The notes beneath the pieces are model-generated. The model was given only the letters and a program-made list of their open reading frames with translations. It searched no databases and was not told the DNA's origin. A program made the position numbers and the translations under genes. Shown here one piece after another: positions 1-8,986 of a DNA stretch of 20,624 nt. The stretch covers positions 1 to 20,624 of the forward strand of contig CAYZBM010000032.1 in assembly GCA_964476705.1 (NCBI GenBank), written 5' to 3'. The DNA comes from CAYZBM01 sp964476705. GTDB lineage: Bacteria; Pseudomonadota; Alphaproteobacteria; Rickettsiales; UBA6187. Position 1 is the first letter of the stretch. Each line of letters begins with the position of its first letter.

Positions 1-20
1 GATTATTCATTATTGTAACT

Positions 21-46
21 GAAAAAATATCGTAAGATGTTTTTTC
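21..46. other. A/T-rich hairpin flanking left repeat copy
   Basis: Positions 21-31 (GAAAAAATATC) pair with 36-46 (GATGTTTTTTC) around a 4-nt GTAA loop: eleven pairs, one of them a T-G wobble. It lies 10 nt outside the left repeat copy (57-210). A hairpin with a different sequence sits at exactly the same distance outside the right copy (20382-20414). The A run on one arm and T run on the other suit a weak bidirectional terminator, but the stem is mostly A-T, so a purely structural role within the repeat element is equally possible. Confidence 0.5.
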
Positions 47-56
47 ACGGGCAACG

Positions 57-210
57 ATATAGTATTTCTTAATTGAAATGAATGTATTTATGGATCCCGA
101 ATAAAACATAAAATAGTATTGTAAGTATATGTTTTTTCGGGATATGTAGCATTATAGAAAGAATTTATTATATATGTATTTTACTGTCAATTCTTTCTTA
201 ATCTACTATA
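57..210 (-). repeat. Dispersed palindromic element, left copy
   Basis: The reverse complement of this segment matches 20218-20371 over 154 bp with a single difference (position 68 against 20360). It begins one base after the stop codon of the histidine kinase gene at 212. Read in the kinase's direction it contains two hairpins: a 10-bp stem with AGAAAGAATT on one arm, and a longer stem opening with ATCCCGAA and closing with TTCGGGAT. The same arrangement after the stop codon is seen at the right end. It could be a 3'-UTR or terminator element, or a mobile palindromic repeat. No transposase or ORF belongs to it. Confidence 0.9.
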
Positions 211-211
211 A

Positions 212-1660
212 TTATTTATTCACTTCACGCATTCTCTGAATTTTTTTCTCGCTAGCAATTGGAATAGATACGGTAAATATATTTCCGTCTTTTTCATTGC
301 TAGTAATAGTTAAATGACCTTTATGCCGCGTTAAAATATGTTTAACTATAGCAAGTCCTAAGCCGGCTCCAGGGATATTTTTTGATCTTATTTTATCGCT
401 ACGATAAAAACGTTGGGTAAGTTTAGGTATTTCTTCGGCATCGATTATTTCGCCTTGATTTTGCACTGAAAATTTAACTCTAGTTTTTTTACCTTCTTCT
501 TTTTCTTTGTAAAGATTGATAATAATATCAGAATTTGCCTTACCATATTTAATAGCATTATTAATTAAATTTACTACTACTTGAGTTATATCTGAACTAT
601 CACCAATTATTGCTGGAATATTATTTTTCTCTTGTAATATAAGCTTCATATTTTTTTTATGAGCTAAAGGCTCAGAATTTCTTACGGCAGATCTTACTGA
701 ATCACCAATATTTATTATATCTTTTGGCCTAGTATCTTCTTTTAATTCGGTTTTAGATAATGATAACAAGTCGCTAGTTAGTTTCGTCATATGTTTAGCT
801 TGTTCTTCAATAATCTTTAGAAATTTAGCTCTATTATCCAGATCTTCATTTTCCATTGATTGCAGCATTTCTACAAAACCAATTATGCTAGTTAGAGGGG
901 TGCGCATTTCGTGACTGGCGTTGGCTACAAATTCTTTCATCATTTCTTTATGTCTTTTGGCGCTAGTAATATCATAAAAGGCAACTATAGCTGCGATGCC
1001 GCCACTAGAATAAACTGGGAATTTTTTGATATCGATGCGGTAATAAGCTTTACCTTGTAAATGTTCTATGTTTGATTCTAAACTTCGTTCTTTACCATTT
1101 TCAATAACTCTTTTGATTAAAATGGGGAGTTTTTCATTGTCATATTTTAATGCAGTTTTAAGGTTCTTACCAATTATGTCTTCTCCAAAAAAATTGATAC
1201 CATTATTATTCGTGCGGATTATATTTAGCTTTTCATCAAGCATTAATAATATTCCCGGGAGTGTATCTAGTAATATGCTGCTTTCAGCTAATGCGATTTC
1301 AACTTGCACTTTTCTTTTCTCCCAAGAATATTGTAAGTTATGGACACTTTTTGATAATTCTCTAAAGTTACTCAAAAAACTTAAATTGGGTGCTTTAATT
1401 TTTTTGTCAAGAGTTAGCTGTTCAACATAAGCATTTAAAGTATCAAGATCTTTAACATAAGGCAAAGCAAAAAATATTGAGCCAAATATGACCGCAACTA
1501 TGGTTAAACTTGCTTCATATAGAGATAAATTTTGATAGAGTAATAAAATAGCTATAGTAACAATCGGTAAAATTGAAATCAGCAACGTTGATCTAATCAA
1601 ACGTTTTATCGGATGTTCGTTATTTTTGGTTAGAGTCTTTTTTTTGAATATAGAGATCAT
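212..1660 (-). CDS. PAS-containing membrane sensor histidine kinase, PhoR-like
   Basis: A 482-residue sensor kinase that would autophosphorylate on histidine and pass the phosphate to a response regulator not present in this window. Two hydrophobic segments (about residues 23-42 and 49-67) with almost no periplasmic loop suggest sensing in the membrane or cytoplasm. A PAS-like region follows (about 125-235). The H-box ASHEMRTPLTSIIGF carries the phospho-acceptor H250. The ATPase domain has an N-box (NLINNAIKYG) and a G-box (GAGLGLAIVKH). This domain order fits the PhoR/PhoR-like class, but the signal cannot be told. Its ATG overlaps the upstream gene's stop as ATGA (1657-1660), so the two are translationally coupled. 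The stop codon is followed at once by a structured repeat. Confidence 0.85.
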   Translation of the reverse strand: MISIFKKKTLTKNNEHPIKRLIRSTLLISILPIVTIAILLLYQNLSLYEASLTIVAVIFGSIFFALPYVKDLDTLNAYVEQLTLDKKIKAPNLSFLSNFRELSKSVHNLQYSWEKRKVQVEIALAESSILLDTLPGILLMLDEKLNIIRTNNNGINFFGEDIIGKNLKTALKYDNEKLPILIKRVIENGKERSLESNIEHLQGKAYYRIDIKKFPVYSSGGIAAIVAFYDITSAKRHKEMMKEFVANASHEMRTPLTSIIGFVEMLQSMENEDLDNRAKFLKIIEEQAKHMTKLTSDLLSLSKTELKEDTRPKDIINIGDSVRSAVRNSEPLAHKKNMKLILQEKNNIPAIIGDSSDITQVVVNLINNAIKYGKANSDIIINLYKEKEEGKKTRVKFSVQNQGEIIDAEEIPKLTQRFYRSDKIRSKNIPGAGLGLAIVKHILTRHKGHLTITSNEKDGNIFTVSIPIASEKKIQRMREVNK

Positions 1661-2838
1661 TTAGCTTCAGTTGTTACGGCTTTTAGTGCAAAAAGAAGAT
1701 ATAAACAATATATTAGAATAAATAATAACAAGTTCATATTAAACACCATATCTACAGCAAATACTGGTAGAGTTGCCATTACGGCAAGCTTAAAATTATT
1801 ATCCCTAATTTTAACTTTCATAAAGTTGGCAAAGAAATTGCTTAAAAAACTACCAGACCAAGCGGTAAAAAGGGCTAATAAAAATAAAGCTATCAAAAAT
1901 AATGAAGCTAAAAGTAAGAATATAGCAATCATATACGGAGTTAATAGTTTAATAATTTCTTTAAGAAAGAATTCAACTTGCTCAGAAGTTATTGTTTTTA
2001 GATTAACTTTATGTACTTGTTTATTAAAGGGATTGATAAATTCTAAATTATCTTGAGTTAGTATAGCCAAGGATTTTATATCCTTAAAAGAATAATTTGC
2101 CGGTTTGTCATTTAAATCTATTATTAGAATATCCATATCTTTTTTTCTATTTTTCAAGAATAAAGGATAAGTTTCTTTATTTAGAGAAGTAACTTTTCCA
2201 TCATTAATATGCAATAATGGGAAATCAATATTTTCTTTTAAATTAAATAAATATTCAAATATATAACTATTACGGTCATTATAAGTATAATATTTATTAT
2301 CTATATAAAGGCCATTTTTTTTAATAGTTATATATGGGCTTAGATTGTTTTTTGGTATATCATTTAAAGTGAGGCTGTTACTGCTGGTATCTATAGTCAT
2401 AAAAGCAGTTTGTAAAATGGGATCTTTAATTATAACAGGTTCTTTAGTTTCGAAGGTAATTACTTTATTTATTTCACTATACTGAAGATTAGGTAGATAA
2501 TGTAGTATAGAAAAAAATCTATTTAAATGTAATTCTCTATTGCTAACTATTACTGGGGCCAATTCCCCATCTTTTGGTGGTATAATAATTTCTTCATCAG
2601 GTTTATTGCCAATTAAATACTGGCTTATTTCTTTAACATAAAAAGTCTGTGGATTAAATAAGTCTTTAATATTTATAGTTAGAAATAACTTTAAGGAAAT
2701 TACTATTATAGATAATATTGCAAGTTTAAGGAGTAGAAAGGCTGGTTTAAACTTCCAATCTAAAGCTTCTTGATATATTTTTTTATCCCAAAATGAGCGG
2801 AAAAGTATTAATAGAAAAAAAGGAGCTTTTGCCGTCAT
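1657..2838 (-). CDS. DUF1189-like membrane protein
   Basis: A 393-residue membrane protein of unknown function. One hydrophobic segment lies near the N-terminus (about residues 33-57). A long hydrophilic, probably extracytoplasmic, stretch follows (about 60-290), and two to four hydrophobic segments lie at the C-terminus (about 295-330 and 350-388). The topology, an N-terminal aromatic/basic region followed by a beta-rich exposed part and a C-terminal membrane bundle, resembles DUF1189 proteins; I assign this from pattern memory and hold it loosely. It is the first gene of a two-gene unit with the kinase, sharing an ATGA overlap, which suggests it could modulate the kinase or supply its input. 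An AAGGATA ribosome site precedes the ATG. Confidence 0.6.
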   Translation of the reverse strand: MTAKAPFFLLILFRSFWDKKIYQEALDWKFKPAFLLLKLAILSIIVISLKLFLTINIKDLFNPQTFYVKEISQYLIGNKPDEEIIIPPKDGELAPVIVSNRELHLNRFFSILHYLPNLQYSEINKVITFETKEPVIIKDPILQTAFMTIDTSSNSLTLNDIPKNNLSPYITIKKNGLYIDNKYYTYNDRNSYIFEYLFNLKENIDFPLLHINDGKVTSLNKETYPLFLKNRKKDMDILIIDLNDKPANYSFKDIKSLAILTQDNLEFINPFNKQVHKVNLKTITSEQVEFFLKEIIKLLTPYMIAIFLLLASLFLIALFLLALFTAWSGSFLSNFFANFMKVKIRDNNFKLAVMATLPVFAVDMVFNMNLLLFILIYCLYLLFALKAVTTEAK

Positions 2839-2900
2839 AGATATCCTTAAGTTGTAGTTGTACTATTTCAAATTTTCAATTGCGCCATTTGAGTATTTAG

Positions 2901-2929
2901 GTTATACCGCTTCTTCATTATAAATTCAA
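2901..2929 (-). promoter_or_regulatory. Sigma70-type promoter for the DUF1189-kinase unit
   Basis: Reading the minus strand, TTGAAT (2929-2924) and TATAAC (2906-2901) are separated by 17 bp, a good match to the vegetative consensus. The -10 ends 62 nt upstream of the membrane protein's ATG. On the plus strand a weaker overlapping candidate for tkt exists (TTGCGC at 2880-2885, 17 bp, TATACC at 2903-2908), so the two divergent units may compete for polymerase here. Confidence 0.5.
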
Positions 2930-2946
2930 GTTTGGGAAGAGAATTA

Positions 2947-4956
2947 ATGGCAGTGGAACCATCTTTGGCTAAAAAACCTGATTTTGATAAACTTAAATCT
3001 ATGGCAAATGCCATAAGAATATTAGCTGCCGATGCGGTAGAAAAGGCGACTTCTGGTCATCCTGGTATGCCTATGGGCATGGCTGATGTTGCAACTATAT
3101 TATTTAATAATTTCCTTAAATTTAACCCAAATGATCCTTCATGGCCAAATAGAGACAGATTTGTACTTTCTGCAGGCCACGGCTCAATGTTATTATATTC
3201 TTTATTACATTTAACCGGCTATAAAGATTTTTCCATAGAAGAACTTAAACAATTTCGTCAACTTCATGCAAAAACTGCAGGTCATCCTGAATATGGACAC
3301 GCCGAGGGTATCGAAACTACAACTGGTCCCTTAGGACAAGGTTTAGCTAATGCTGTTGGTATGGCTTTGGCTGAAAAATTAAGAGCTTCCAGATTTGGGG
3401 ATAAAATTGTAGATAACTATACTTATGTAATAGTTGGTGATGGTTGTTTAATGGAAGGAATTAGTCAAGAAGCTATTTCTTTTGCGGCTCATTTAAATTT
3501 AAATAAATTAATAGTTTTGTTTGACGATAATGAGATATCTATTGATGGACCAACTAATTTAAGTACTTCTGAAGATCAATGCGCTAGGTTTAAAGCTTGT
3601 AATTGGAATGTGCAAAAAATTGACGGCCATAATATGGCTGAGATTTATGCGGCAATAGAAAAAGCCCAAAAAAGTGACAAGCCAACAATGATTGCTTGTA
3701 AAACTAATATTGCCCAAGGTTCACCAAATAAAGTTGGTAGCTCGTCATCGCATGGTTCGCCTTTAGGAGCAGATGAGATAAAATTAGTACGCAAAGCTTT
3801 AAATTGGGAATCTGAGCCGTTTGTTATACCTAAGGAAATAAAACAAGATTGGTTAAATGCCGGAAAAAGATCATTAGTTGAATTTGATAATTGGCAGAAG
3901 GATTTTGCTAAATTAGATAAAAAGCAACAAGAGCAACTATTAGGTAAAACTGAATTTGACTTAAATAATTTGGTATCTGAACTTAAAAAGGAATATGCTA
4001 AATTAAAACCTAATTGGGCAACCCGTAAATCTTCTAATGAAATTTTAAAAACTTTAACTGAGCAATTACCGCAACTAATTGGTGGTAGCGCTGATCTAAC
4101 TGGCTCTAATTTAACTAAAACCAATTCAACTAAACCAATTAATAAAAATGATTTCTCAGGTAGTTATATTTATTATGGTATTAGAGAACATGCTATGGCA
4201 GCTATTATGAATGGCCTGGCGCTTTATGGTGGCTTTATTCCTTATGGTGGAACATTTTTGGTATTTTCAGATTATTGTAGGCCGGCAATTAGATTATCAG
4301 CTTTGATGAATATTCAGGTTATTTATGTTTTAACTCATGATTCAATTGGCTTAGGCGAAGATGGCCCTACTCATCAGCCGGTTGAGCATTTAGCATCTTT
4401 AAGAGTGATTCCCAATTTAAATGTCTTTAGACCAGCTGATGTTATTGAAACATTAGAGGCTTGGCAATTGGCTTTAGAAAATAAACATACTCCATCGATA
4501 ATAGTTTTAACTCGACAAGAAGTTCCAGCATTACGCAATGAGGAAAAAGAAAATCTCTCAGCTAAAGGGGCGTATATTTTAGCTGAGTTTAAAGGTGAAC
4601 ATAAAGTTACTATTTTCGCAACAGGTTCGGAAGTGTCTCTGGCGATGATTGCTAAAGAAAAACTCGAAGAACAAAATATTGGTACTAGAATAGTATCGGT
4701 TCCTTCTATGGAATTATTTAAGAAACAACCTATGGAATACCAAGTTAGTCTACTTTGTAATAATAGTATTAAGGTTGCAGTTGAAGCGGCGTTAAAACAA
4801 GGTTGGGAAGGTTTTATTGGGCCTCACGGTATTTTTGTGGGTATGCAAGGTTTTGGAGCTTCAGCTAAAGCTTCCGATTTATATAATTACTTTGGCATAA
4901 CGGCCGAAAATATAGTAGAAAAAGTAGTGAATAAAATTAAAGACAGAGAAAAATAA
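2947..4956 (+). CDS. tkt: Transketolase
   Basis: Thiamine-diphosphate enzyme moving two-carbon ketol units between sugar phosphates in the non-oxidative pentose phosphate pathway. At 669 residues it has the usual length. The N-terminal substrate/cofactor motif ATSGHPGMPMGMAD is near the start. The GDG (G164-G166) and downstream DDNEISIDG form the TPP/Mg site. The pyrimidine-binding domain shows GGSADLTGSN and YYGIREHAMA, and the C-terminal domain shows GPHGIFVGMQGFGASA. I place the start at ATG 2947 because GGGAAGA lies 6 nt before it; an in-frame TTG at 2932 is upstream but less likely. The last base of its stop is the first base of gap (TAATG), so translation is coupled. First gene of a tkt-gap-pgk operon, an order common in alphaproteobacteria. 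Confidence 0.97.
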   Translation: MAVEPSLAKKPDFDKLKSMANAIRILAADAVEKATSGHPGMPMGMADVATILFNNFLKFNPNDPSWPNRDRFVLSAGHGSMLLYSLLHLTGYKDFSIEELKQFRQLHAKTAGHPEYGHAEGIETTTGPLGQGLANAVGMALAEKLRASRFGDKIVDNYTYVIVGDGCLMEGISQEAISFAAHLNLNKLIVLFDDNEISIDGPTNLSTSEDQCARFKACNWNVQKIDGHNMAEIYAAIEKAQKSDKPTMIACKTNIAQGSPNKVGSSSSHGSPLGADEIKLVRKALNWESEPFVIPKEIKQDWLNAGKRSLVEFDNWQKDFAKLDKKQQEQLLGKTEFDLNNLVSELKKEYAKLKPNWATRKSSNEILKTLTEQLPQLIGGSADLTGSNLTKTNSTKPINKNDFSGSYIYYGIREHAMAAIMNGLALYGGFIPYGGTFLVFSDYCRPAIRLSALMNIQVIYVLTHDSIGLGEDGPTHQPVEHLASLRVIPNLNVFRPADVIETLEAWQLALENKHTPSIIVLTRQEVPALRNEEKENLSAKGAYILAEFKGEHKVTIFATGSEVSLAMIAKEKLEEQNIGTRIVSVPSMELFKKQPMEYQVSLLCNNSIKVAVEAALKQGWEGFIGPHGIFVGMQGFGASAKASDLYNYFGITAENIVEKVVNKIKDREK

Positions 4957-5960
4957 TGACTATAAATATAGCAATTAATGGTTTGGGCCGAATTGGTAGA
5001 TGTGTTGTAAGAGCTTTAAAAGAAGGTAATTATCCTGGCCTTAATCTTGTTGCCGTTAATGGTCCAGCATCAACTGACACTCATTTACATTTACTAACTT
5101 ATGATTCTACGCATGGAATATTTCCTTTTGTAAATAAAACTGGTGACGATGAACTTGATATTGGTTTTGGTCCAATTAAAGTTTTTCATGAAAGAGATCC
5201 AAGTAAATTACCGTGGAAAGATTTAAATATTGATGTTGTTCTAGAATGTACTGGTTTTTTTACTAAAAAAACTGAAGCTTTAAAGCATATTGCAGCTGGA
5301 GCTAAAAAAGTTTTAATTTCAGCGCCATCAAATGATGCCGATAAAACTATTGTTTTTGGCGTTAATAATAAAGATCTATTAGCTGAAGATAAAATCATTT
5401 CAGTTGGTTCTTGTACCACAAACTGTCTAGCGCCAGTTGCTAAAATATTAAATGATAATCTTGGTATTAAACAAGGTTATATGACAACTATTCATGCTTT
5501 AACTAGTGATCAAAATATATTAGATAATAGCCATAAAGATTTAAGGCGGGCAAGATCTGCTTATGAATCTTTAGTGCCAACTTCAACAGGGGCGGCTAAA
5601 GCTTTATCTTTAGTTATTCCAGAACTTTTAGGCAAGCTTGATGGTTCAGCAATTAGGGTGCCAACCAAAAATGTTTCTTGTGTTGATTTAACTTTTATCA
5701 GTGAAAAAGAAACAAATGTTGGACAGATAAATAATATCCTGCAAAAAGCGGCAGATAGTAATATGAAAAATATTATTGCCGTGAATGATAAACCTTTAGT
5801 TTCAATAGATTTTAATCATACAGCATGTAGTGCAATTTTTGATTTGACTGAAACTAAAATAGTTGGCAAAGATTTTGTCCGCGTATTAATGTGGTATGAT
5901 AATGAATGGGGCTTTTCTAATCGAATGCTTGATGTAACTAATATAATGGGCTTAAAATAA
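4956..5960 (+). CDS. gap: Glyceraldehyde-3-phosphate dehydrogenase, type I
   Basis: 334 residues, normal for the phosphorylating homotetrameric enzyme that interconverts glyceraldehyde-3-phosphate and 1,3-bisphosphoglycerate. The Rossmann motif INGLGRIGR opens the protein. The catalytic motif SCTTNC gives nucleophile C153, with H180 in TIHALT as general base. Near the C-terminus WYDNEWGFSNRM is the classic signature. The nucleotide-specificity loop reads VAVNGPAST: the position normally held by Asp in strictly NAD-dependent enzymes (N-D) is G36, as in NADP-tolerant forms such as GapB, so coenzyme preference is uncertain. Both flanking junctions are TAATG overlaps with tkt and pgk. Confidence 0.97.
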   Translation: MTINIAINGLGRIGRCVVRALKEGNYPGLNLVAVNGPASTDTHLHLLTYDSTHGIFPFVNKTGDDELDIGFGPIKVFHERDPSKLPWKDLNIDVVLECTGFFTKKTEALKHIAAGAKKVLISAPSNDADKTIVFGVNNKDLLAEDKIISVGSCTTNCLAPVAKILNDNLGIKQGYMTTIHALTSDQNILDNSHKDLRRARSAYESLVPTSTGAAKALSLVIPELLGKLDGSAIRVPTKNVSCVDLTFISEKETNVGQINNILQKAADSNMKNIIAVNDKPLVSIDFNHTACSAIFDLTETKIVGKDFVRVLMWYDNEWGFSNRMLDVTNIMGLK

Positions 5961-7156
5961 TGAGGACAATTAATCGACTTGAAGATTTAAACGTTAAGGG
6001 GAAGACGGTTTTAGTTAGAGTTGATTTAAATGTACCGATGCATGCGGGCAGAATAGAAGATGCCACTAGGATTAATGAATTAGTTCCAACCTTTGAATGG
6101 CTAATTAAACATCAAGCAAAAATAGTAGTTATTTCGCATTTTGGCAGGCCAAATGGTGAATTTAAACGTGAGTTATCTTTAGCTCCATTGGCTAATGCTT
6201 TATCTGTTGCCCTAAAAAATATAGAAGTTAAATTTGCCATTGATTGTATTGGAAAAGATGTAAAAAACAAAATCTCTGAAATGCAAGAAGGTGAGATTAT
6301 TCTTTTAGAAAACTTACGCTTTCATAAAGGTGAAGAAGCTAATGATCCTGAATTTATAGCAAATCTTGCTGAGCTTGCGGATATTTATGTTAATGATACA
6401 TTTTCTTGTTCGCACCGGAAACATGCTTCTATTTATGGTATAGCTGAAAAATTACCCTCAGCTGCCGGTAAATTACTCCAAAAAGAAATTTTAAATATTG
6501 AAAAAGTATTATTGTCATCAGATAAGCCAATGGTAGTAATTACTGGAGGTTCTAAAGTTTCAACTAAATTAAGTTTGCTGCATAATTTGGTTACTAAAGC
6601 TGATTATTTGGTAATAGGCGGGGCTATGGCAAATAGTTTTTTAAAAGCTAAAGGTCATAAAATTGGTAAGTCCTTATATGAGCCAGATTTAATCGATAGT
6701 GCCAAAGAAATAATAGTTAAAGCTAAAGCTAATTCTTGTGAATTAATTTTGCCTAAACAAGTTGTGGTTGCCAAGCAATTAGTAAATAAAGCTAAAACTA
6801 AAATAATTGATATAGATTATATTTCGGACGACGAAATGATTTTGGATATAGGGCCAGAATCAGTTACTGAAATTTCTGATGTACTTAAAAAAGCAAAAAC
6901 CGTAGTTTGGAATGGTCCACTTGGCGCCTTTGAATATAGACCTTTTGATGTGGGGACTATTAGTGTAGCCAGAGAAGTATCAATTTTAACTGATAAAAAT
7001 AAAATTATTAGTTTAGCTGGTGGTGGAGATATAGTTTCGGCTATCTCACTTGCAGGATTAACTGACCGTTTTACTTATATTTCAACTGCAGGCGGAGCCT
7101 TCTTGGAGTGGCTAGAAGGTAAAGAGCTGCCGGGTATTGGAGTGCTTAATAAATAA
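5960..7156 (+). CDS. pgk: Phosphoglycerate kinase
   Basis: 398-residue cytosolic kinase transferring phosphate between 1,3-bisphosphoglycerate and ADP. The N-domain has VRVDLNVP with the substrate-binding RVD/N and ISHFGRP. The hinge and nucleotide domain show TGGSKVSTK, IGGAMANSFL, VWNGPLGAFE and the C-terminal AGGGD and STAGGAFLEWLEG motifs. All the expected blocks are present and the length is typical. The ATG overlaps the gap stop codon by one base. Its 3' end overlaps the 3' end of the convergent gene on the other strand by 11 bp, so there is no room for a separate terminator between them. Confidence 0.97.
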   Translation: MRTINRLEDLNVKGKTVLVRVDLNVPMHAGRIEDATRINELVPTFEWLIKHQAKIVVISHFGRPNGEFKRELSLAPLANALSVALKNIEVKFAIDCIGKDVKNKISEMQEGEIILLENLRFHKGEEANDPEFIANLAELADIYVNDTFSCSHRKHASIYGIAEKLPSAAGKLLQKEILNIEKVLLSSDKPMVVITGGSKVSTKLSLLHNLVTKADYLVIGGAMANSFLKAKGHKIGKSLYEPDLIDSAKEIIVKAKANSCELILPKQVVVAKQLVNKAKTKIIDIDYISDDEMILDIGPESVTEISDVLKKAKTVVWNGPLGAFEYRPFDVGTISVAREVSILTDKNKIISLAGGGDIVSAISLAGLTDRFTYISTAGGAFLEWLEGKELPGIGVLNK

Positions 7157-8839
7157 AAGAACTATTTAAGGTTCTAGTTGGAGTGCTACAATGGGTTAAA
7201 TTTGTACCTGATGATCTTTTTGCTTTTAATAATTTTCTATCTGTAGTGACACAATCCGTTATATTTACTTGCTTATCTGTTTGGATAGATTCGTCAGAGC
7301 TTCTTTTTTTTGCACTTGGATTAGGTTTGTTAGTTAAAGTTTTAGTTGTTGGATCATAGAAATTAGTATAATGCTCTCGAAATTTAAGTTTACTTATAGC
7401 TAAAAGCAAAAACTCTTCTTCTTGAGGATCTTTTGTAACTTGGTGCATTTTGCATAATTCAATTAGCATTACTTTCCTGCAAGCTGCTTCTTGTTGTTTA
7501 TCTACATTAAGCAGTATATAAAGATTTAGATTTCTGAAAGTGTTAGCTTTGTCTTCTAAACTTAAATCTTTATTATTTTTAAATTGTAAAAAAAGTTTGT
7601 TATAACATCTGTGAGTTAATTCTGCTGTTAATTTAAGAGGTTCATTCCCATATTCAAATACATATTCACTTAATAACTTATTAAAATTATTATTTTTTTC
7701 TAGGTCGGGATTTAATTTATTATATAATTCTTCGCAGAAAAGTGAATATGACAAAGTAGAAAATCTTAAAGGATTTCTAGAAGTTTGCCTAAGCATATCT
7801 TTACTATCTATATTAGAAGTTATATATTTTACGAGATGGTTATTTAAGTTGTTGCTCATGTCGAGTAAATTTGTTGAGCAATCATCTTCAATAAAATTAT
7901 TTATTGCGACATTTAAAGTTTCATTGTTAATGGACTTAGAATTAGGATATTTTTCTTTGTATTGTTCTAGTAAGTAATCTTTATATTTTTCTATAGCAGT
8001 AGTTGTCTTAGCAAAAAATAAAATACTTAAGCTGTTATTACATAATAAGGAATGAGCTGAATTGTTTGACTGAGGATCGCTGCCTTTAAAAGTAATATAT
8101 TCATTTAGTACGTATAATTCTACACTTTCGCAGAGTTCATTAAAATCATAACCACTTTTTTCAATTGAAGATCTTAAATCATATAATTTTTGAGTTCCTT
8201 CTAAAATAAATTCTTCACGCCGAATTTTTCTTTTTTTTCTATCTTCTTCTTTAGTTGATATTTGAATAAAGGCGTTCTCAATCTCTTTAAGGCTATCTAT
8301 AAAATCATTTCCTTTAAGTTCTGGAGGAATTTGGATCTCTGCTTGTGCAAATAAAATTTCTAAAGATGATTTTTTATATTTGTCTGGAGCAGTAAAGGGA
8401 TATCTATTATATAAATCTTTACATAATTTAGCAAAAGACCTTAAAAAATTTCCATCTATAGTTAAGCGTTTGTTATCTAAAATAACTTCTTTAAAATATA
8501 GTATTATAACATGTAGAAAATTTTCTAAAGAATCATGATTTCTATTCTGGTCAATAGAAAATATATGCCTTTGTGGGGATTGAAGTATTTCTTCTAGTTT
8601 TTTATTATTTAACTTTAAACTATTAGAAGTTTTTTCTTCTGTTAAGCCAAAAAAACCAAAGGCTCCCTTTTTGGGTACTTTTTTTTATCAGTATTTATTG
8701 TAATTACTGAGTTGAGTATTGCGTATATATCGTCTTTTGATATATTACGTGCCAACTCTTCAGATTTGGTAGTTTTTCTTGAGGAACTAGAAGAGGCTGA
8801 AAGTGAATTATGTCTAGCTGTTTTCGAAATATCTAGCAT
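7146..8839 (-). pseudogene. Unrecognised protein gene split by a frameshift in an A8 run
   Basis: I do not recognise this gene. Two open frames on the minus strand add up to one. The 5' frame starts at ATG 8839 and runs 65 codons, to 8642. The 3' frame is open without a stop from 8684 down to 7146 (513 codons), but it contains no ATG, GTG or TTG before position 7859, 275 codons in. They meet at eight T on the plus strand (8679-8686; A8 in the mRNA). One extra base there would join them into a 564-residue protein. The product would be hydrophilic, rich in Lys, Glu, Asn and Ser, largely helical, with a Ser-rich N-terminus and a basic Ser/Thr-rich tail. No signal peptide or membrane segment is visible. 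It could be a sequencing error, a real recent break, or a gene rescued by slippage. A secreted or host-directed role is only a guess from composition. Confidence 0.75.
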
Positions 8840-8890
8840 TAATCTACCTAATATATTTTCTAGGTTTTAAATATTAATAATTAGGTGAGA

Positions 8891-8919
8891 GTCATAATAT
8901 TTAAGCTATATATAGTCAA
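8891..8919 (-). promoter_or_regulatory. Possible promoter of the frameshifted gene
   Basis: On the minus strand TTGACT (8919-8914), a 17-bp spacer and TATGAC (8896-8891) lie about 52 nt before the ATG at 8839. The -35 is five of six to consensus and the -10 four of six. A TTAGGTAG ribosome site precedes the ATG. The surrounding AT-rich sequence makes chance matches easy. Confidence 0.35.
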
Positions 8920-8986
8920 CGAGAATCTAACATATTTCCTAAGTAATAAATTTATATAATAAAGATTATTAATCTAATATATTATC

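Noticed and set aside
1068..1430. 120-codon plus-strand ORF
   Set aside because: It is antisense to the PAS and linker region of the histidine kinase and its composition reflects the reverse complement of that gene.
2932..2946. Upstream TTG start for transketolase
   Set aside because: The Shine-Dalgarno-like GGGAAGA falls inside this extension and is correctly spaced for ATG 2947 instead.
3645..4124. 159-codon minus-strand ORF
   Set aside because: It lies wholly inside transketolase on the opposite strand and has no family features; a shadow of codon bias.
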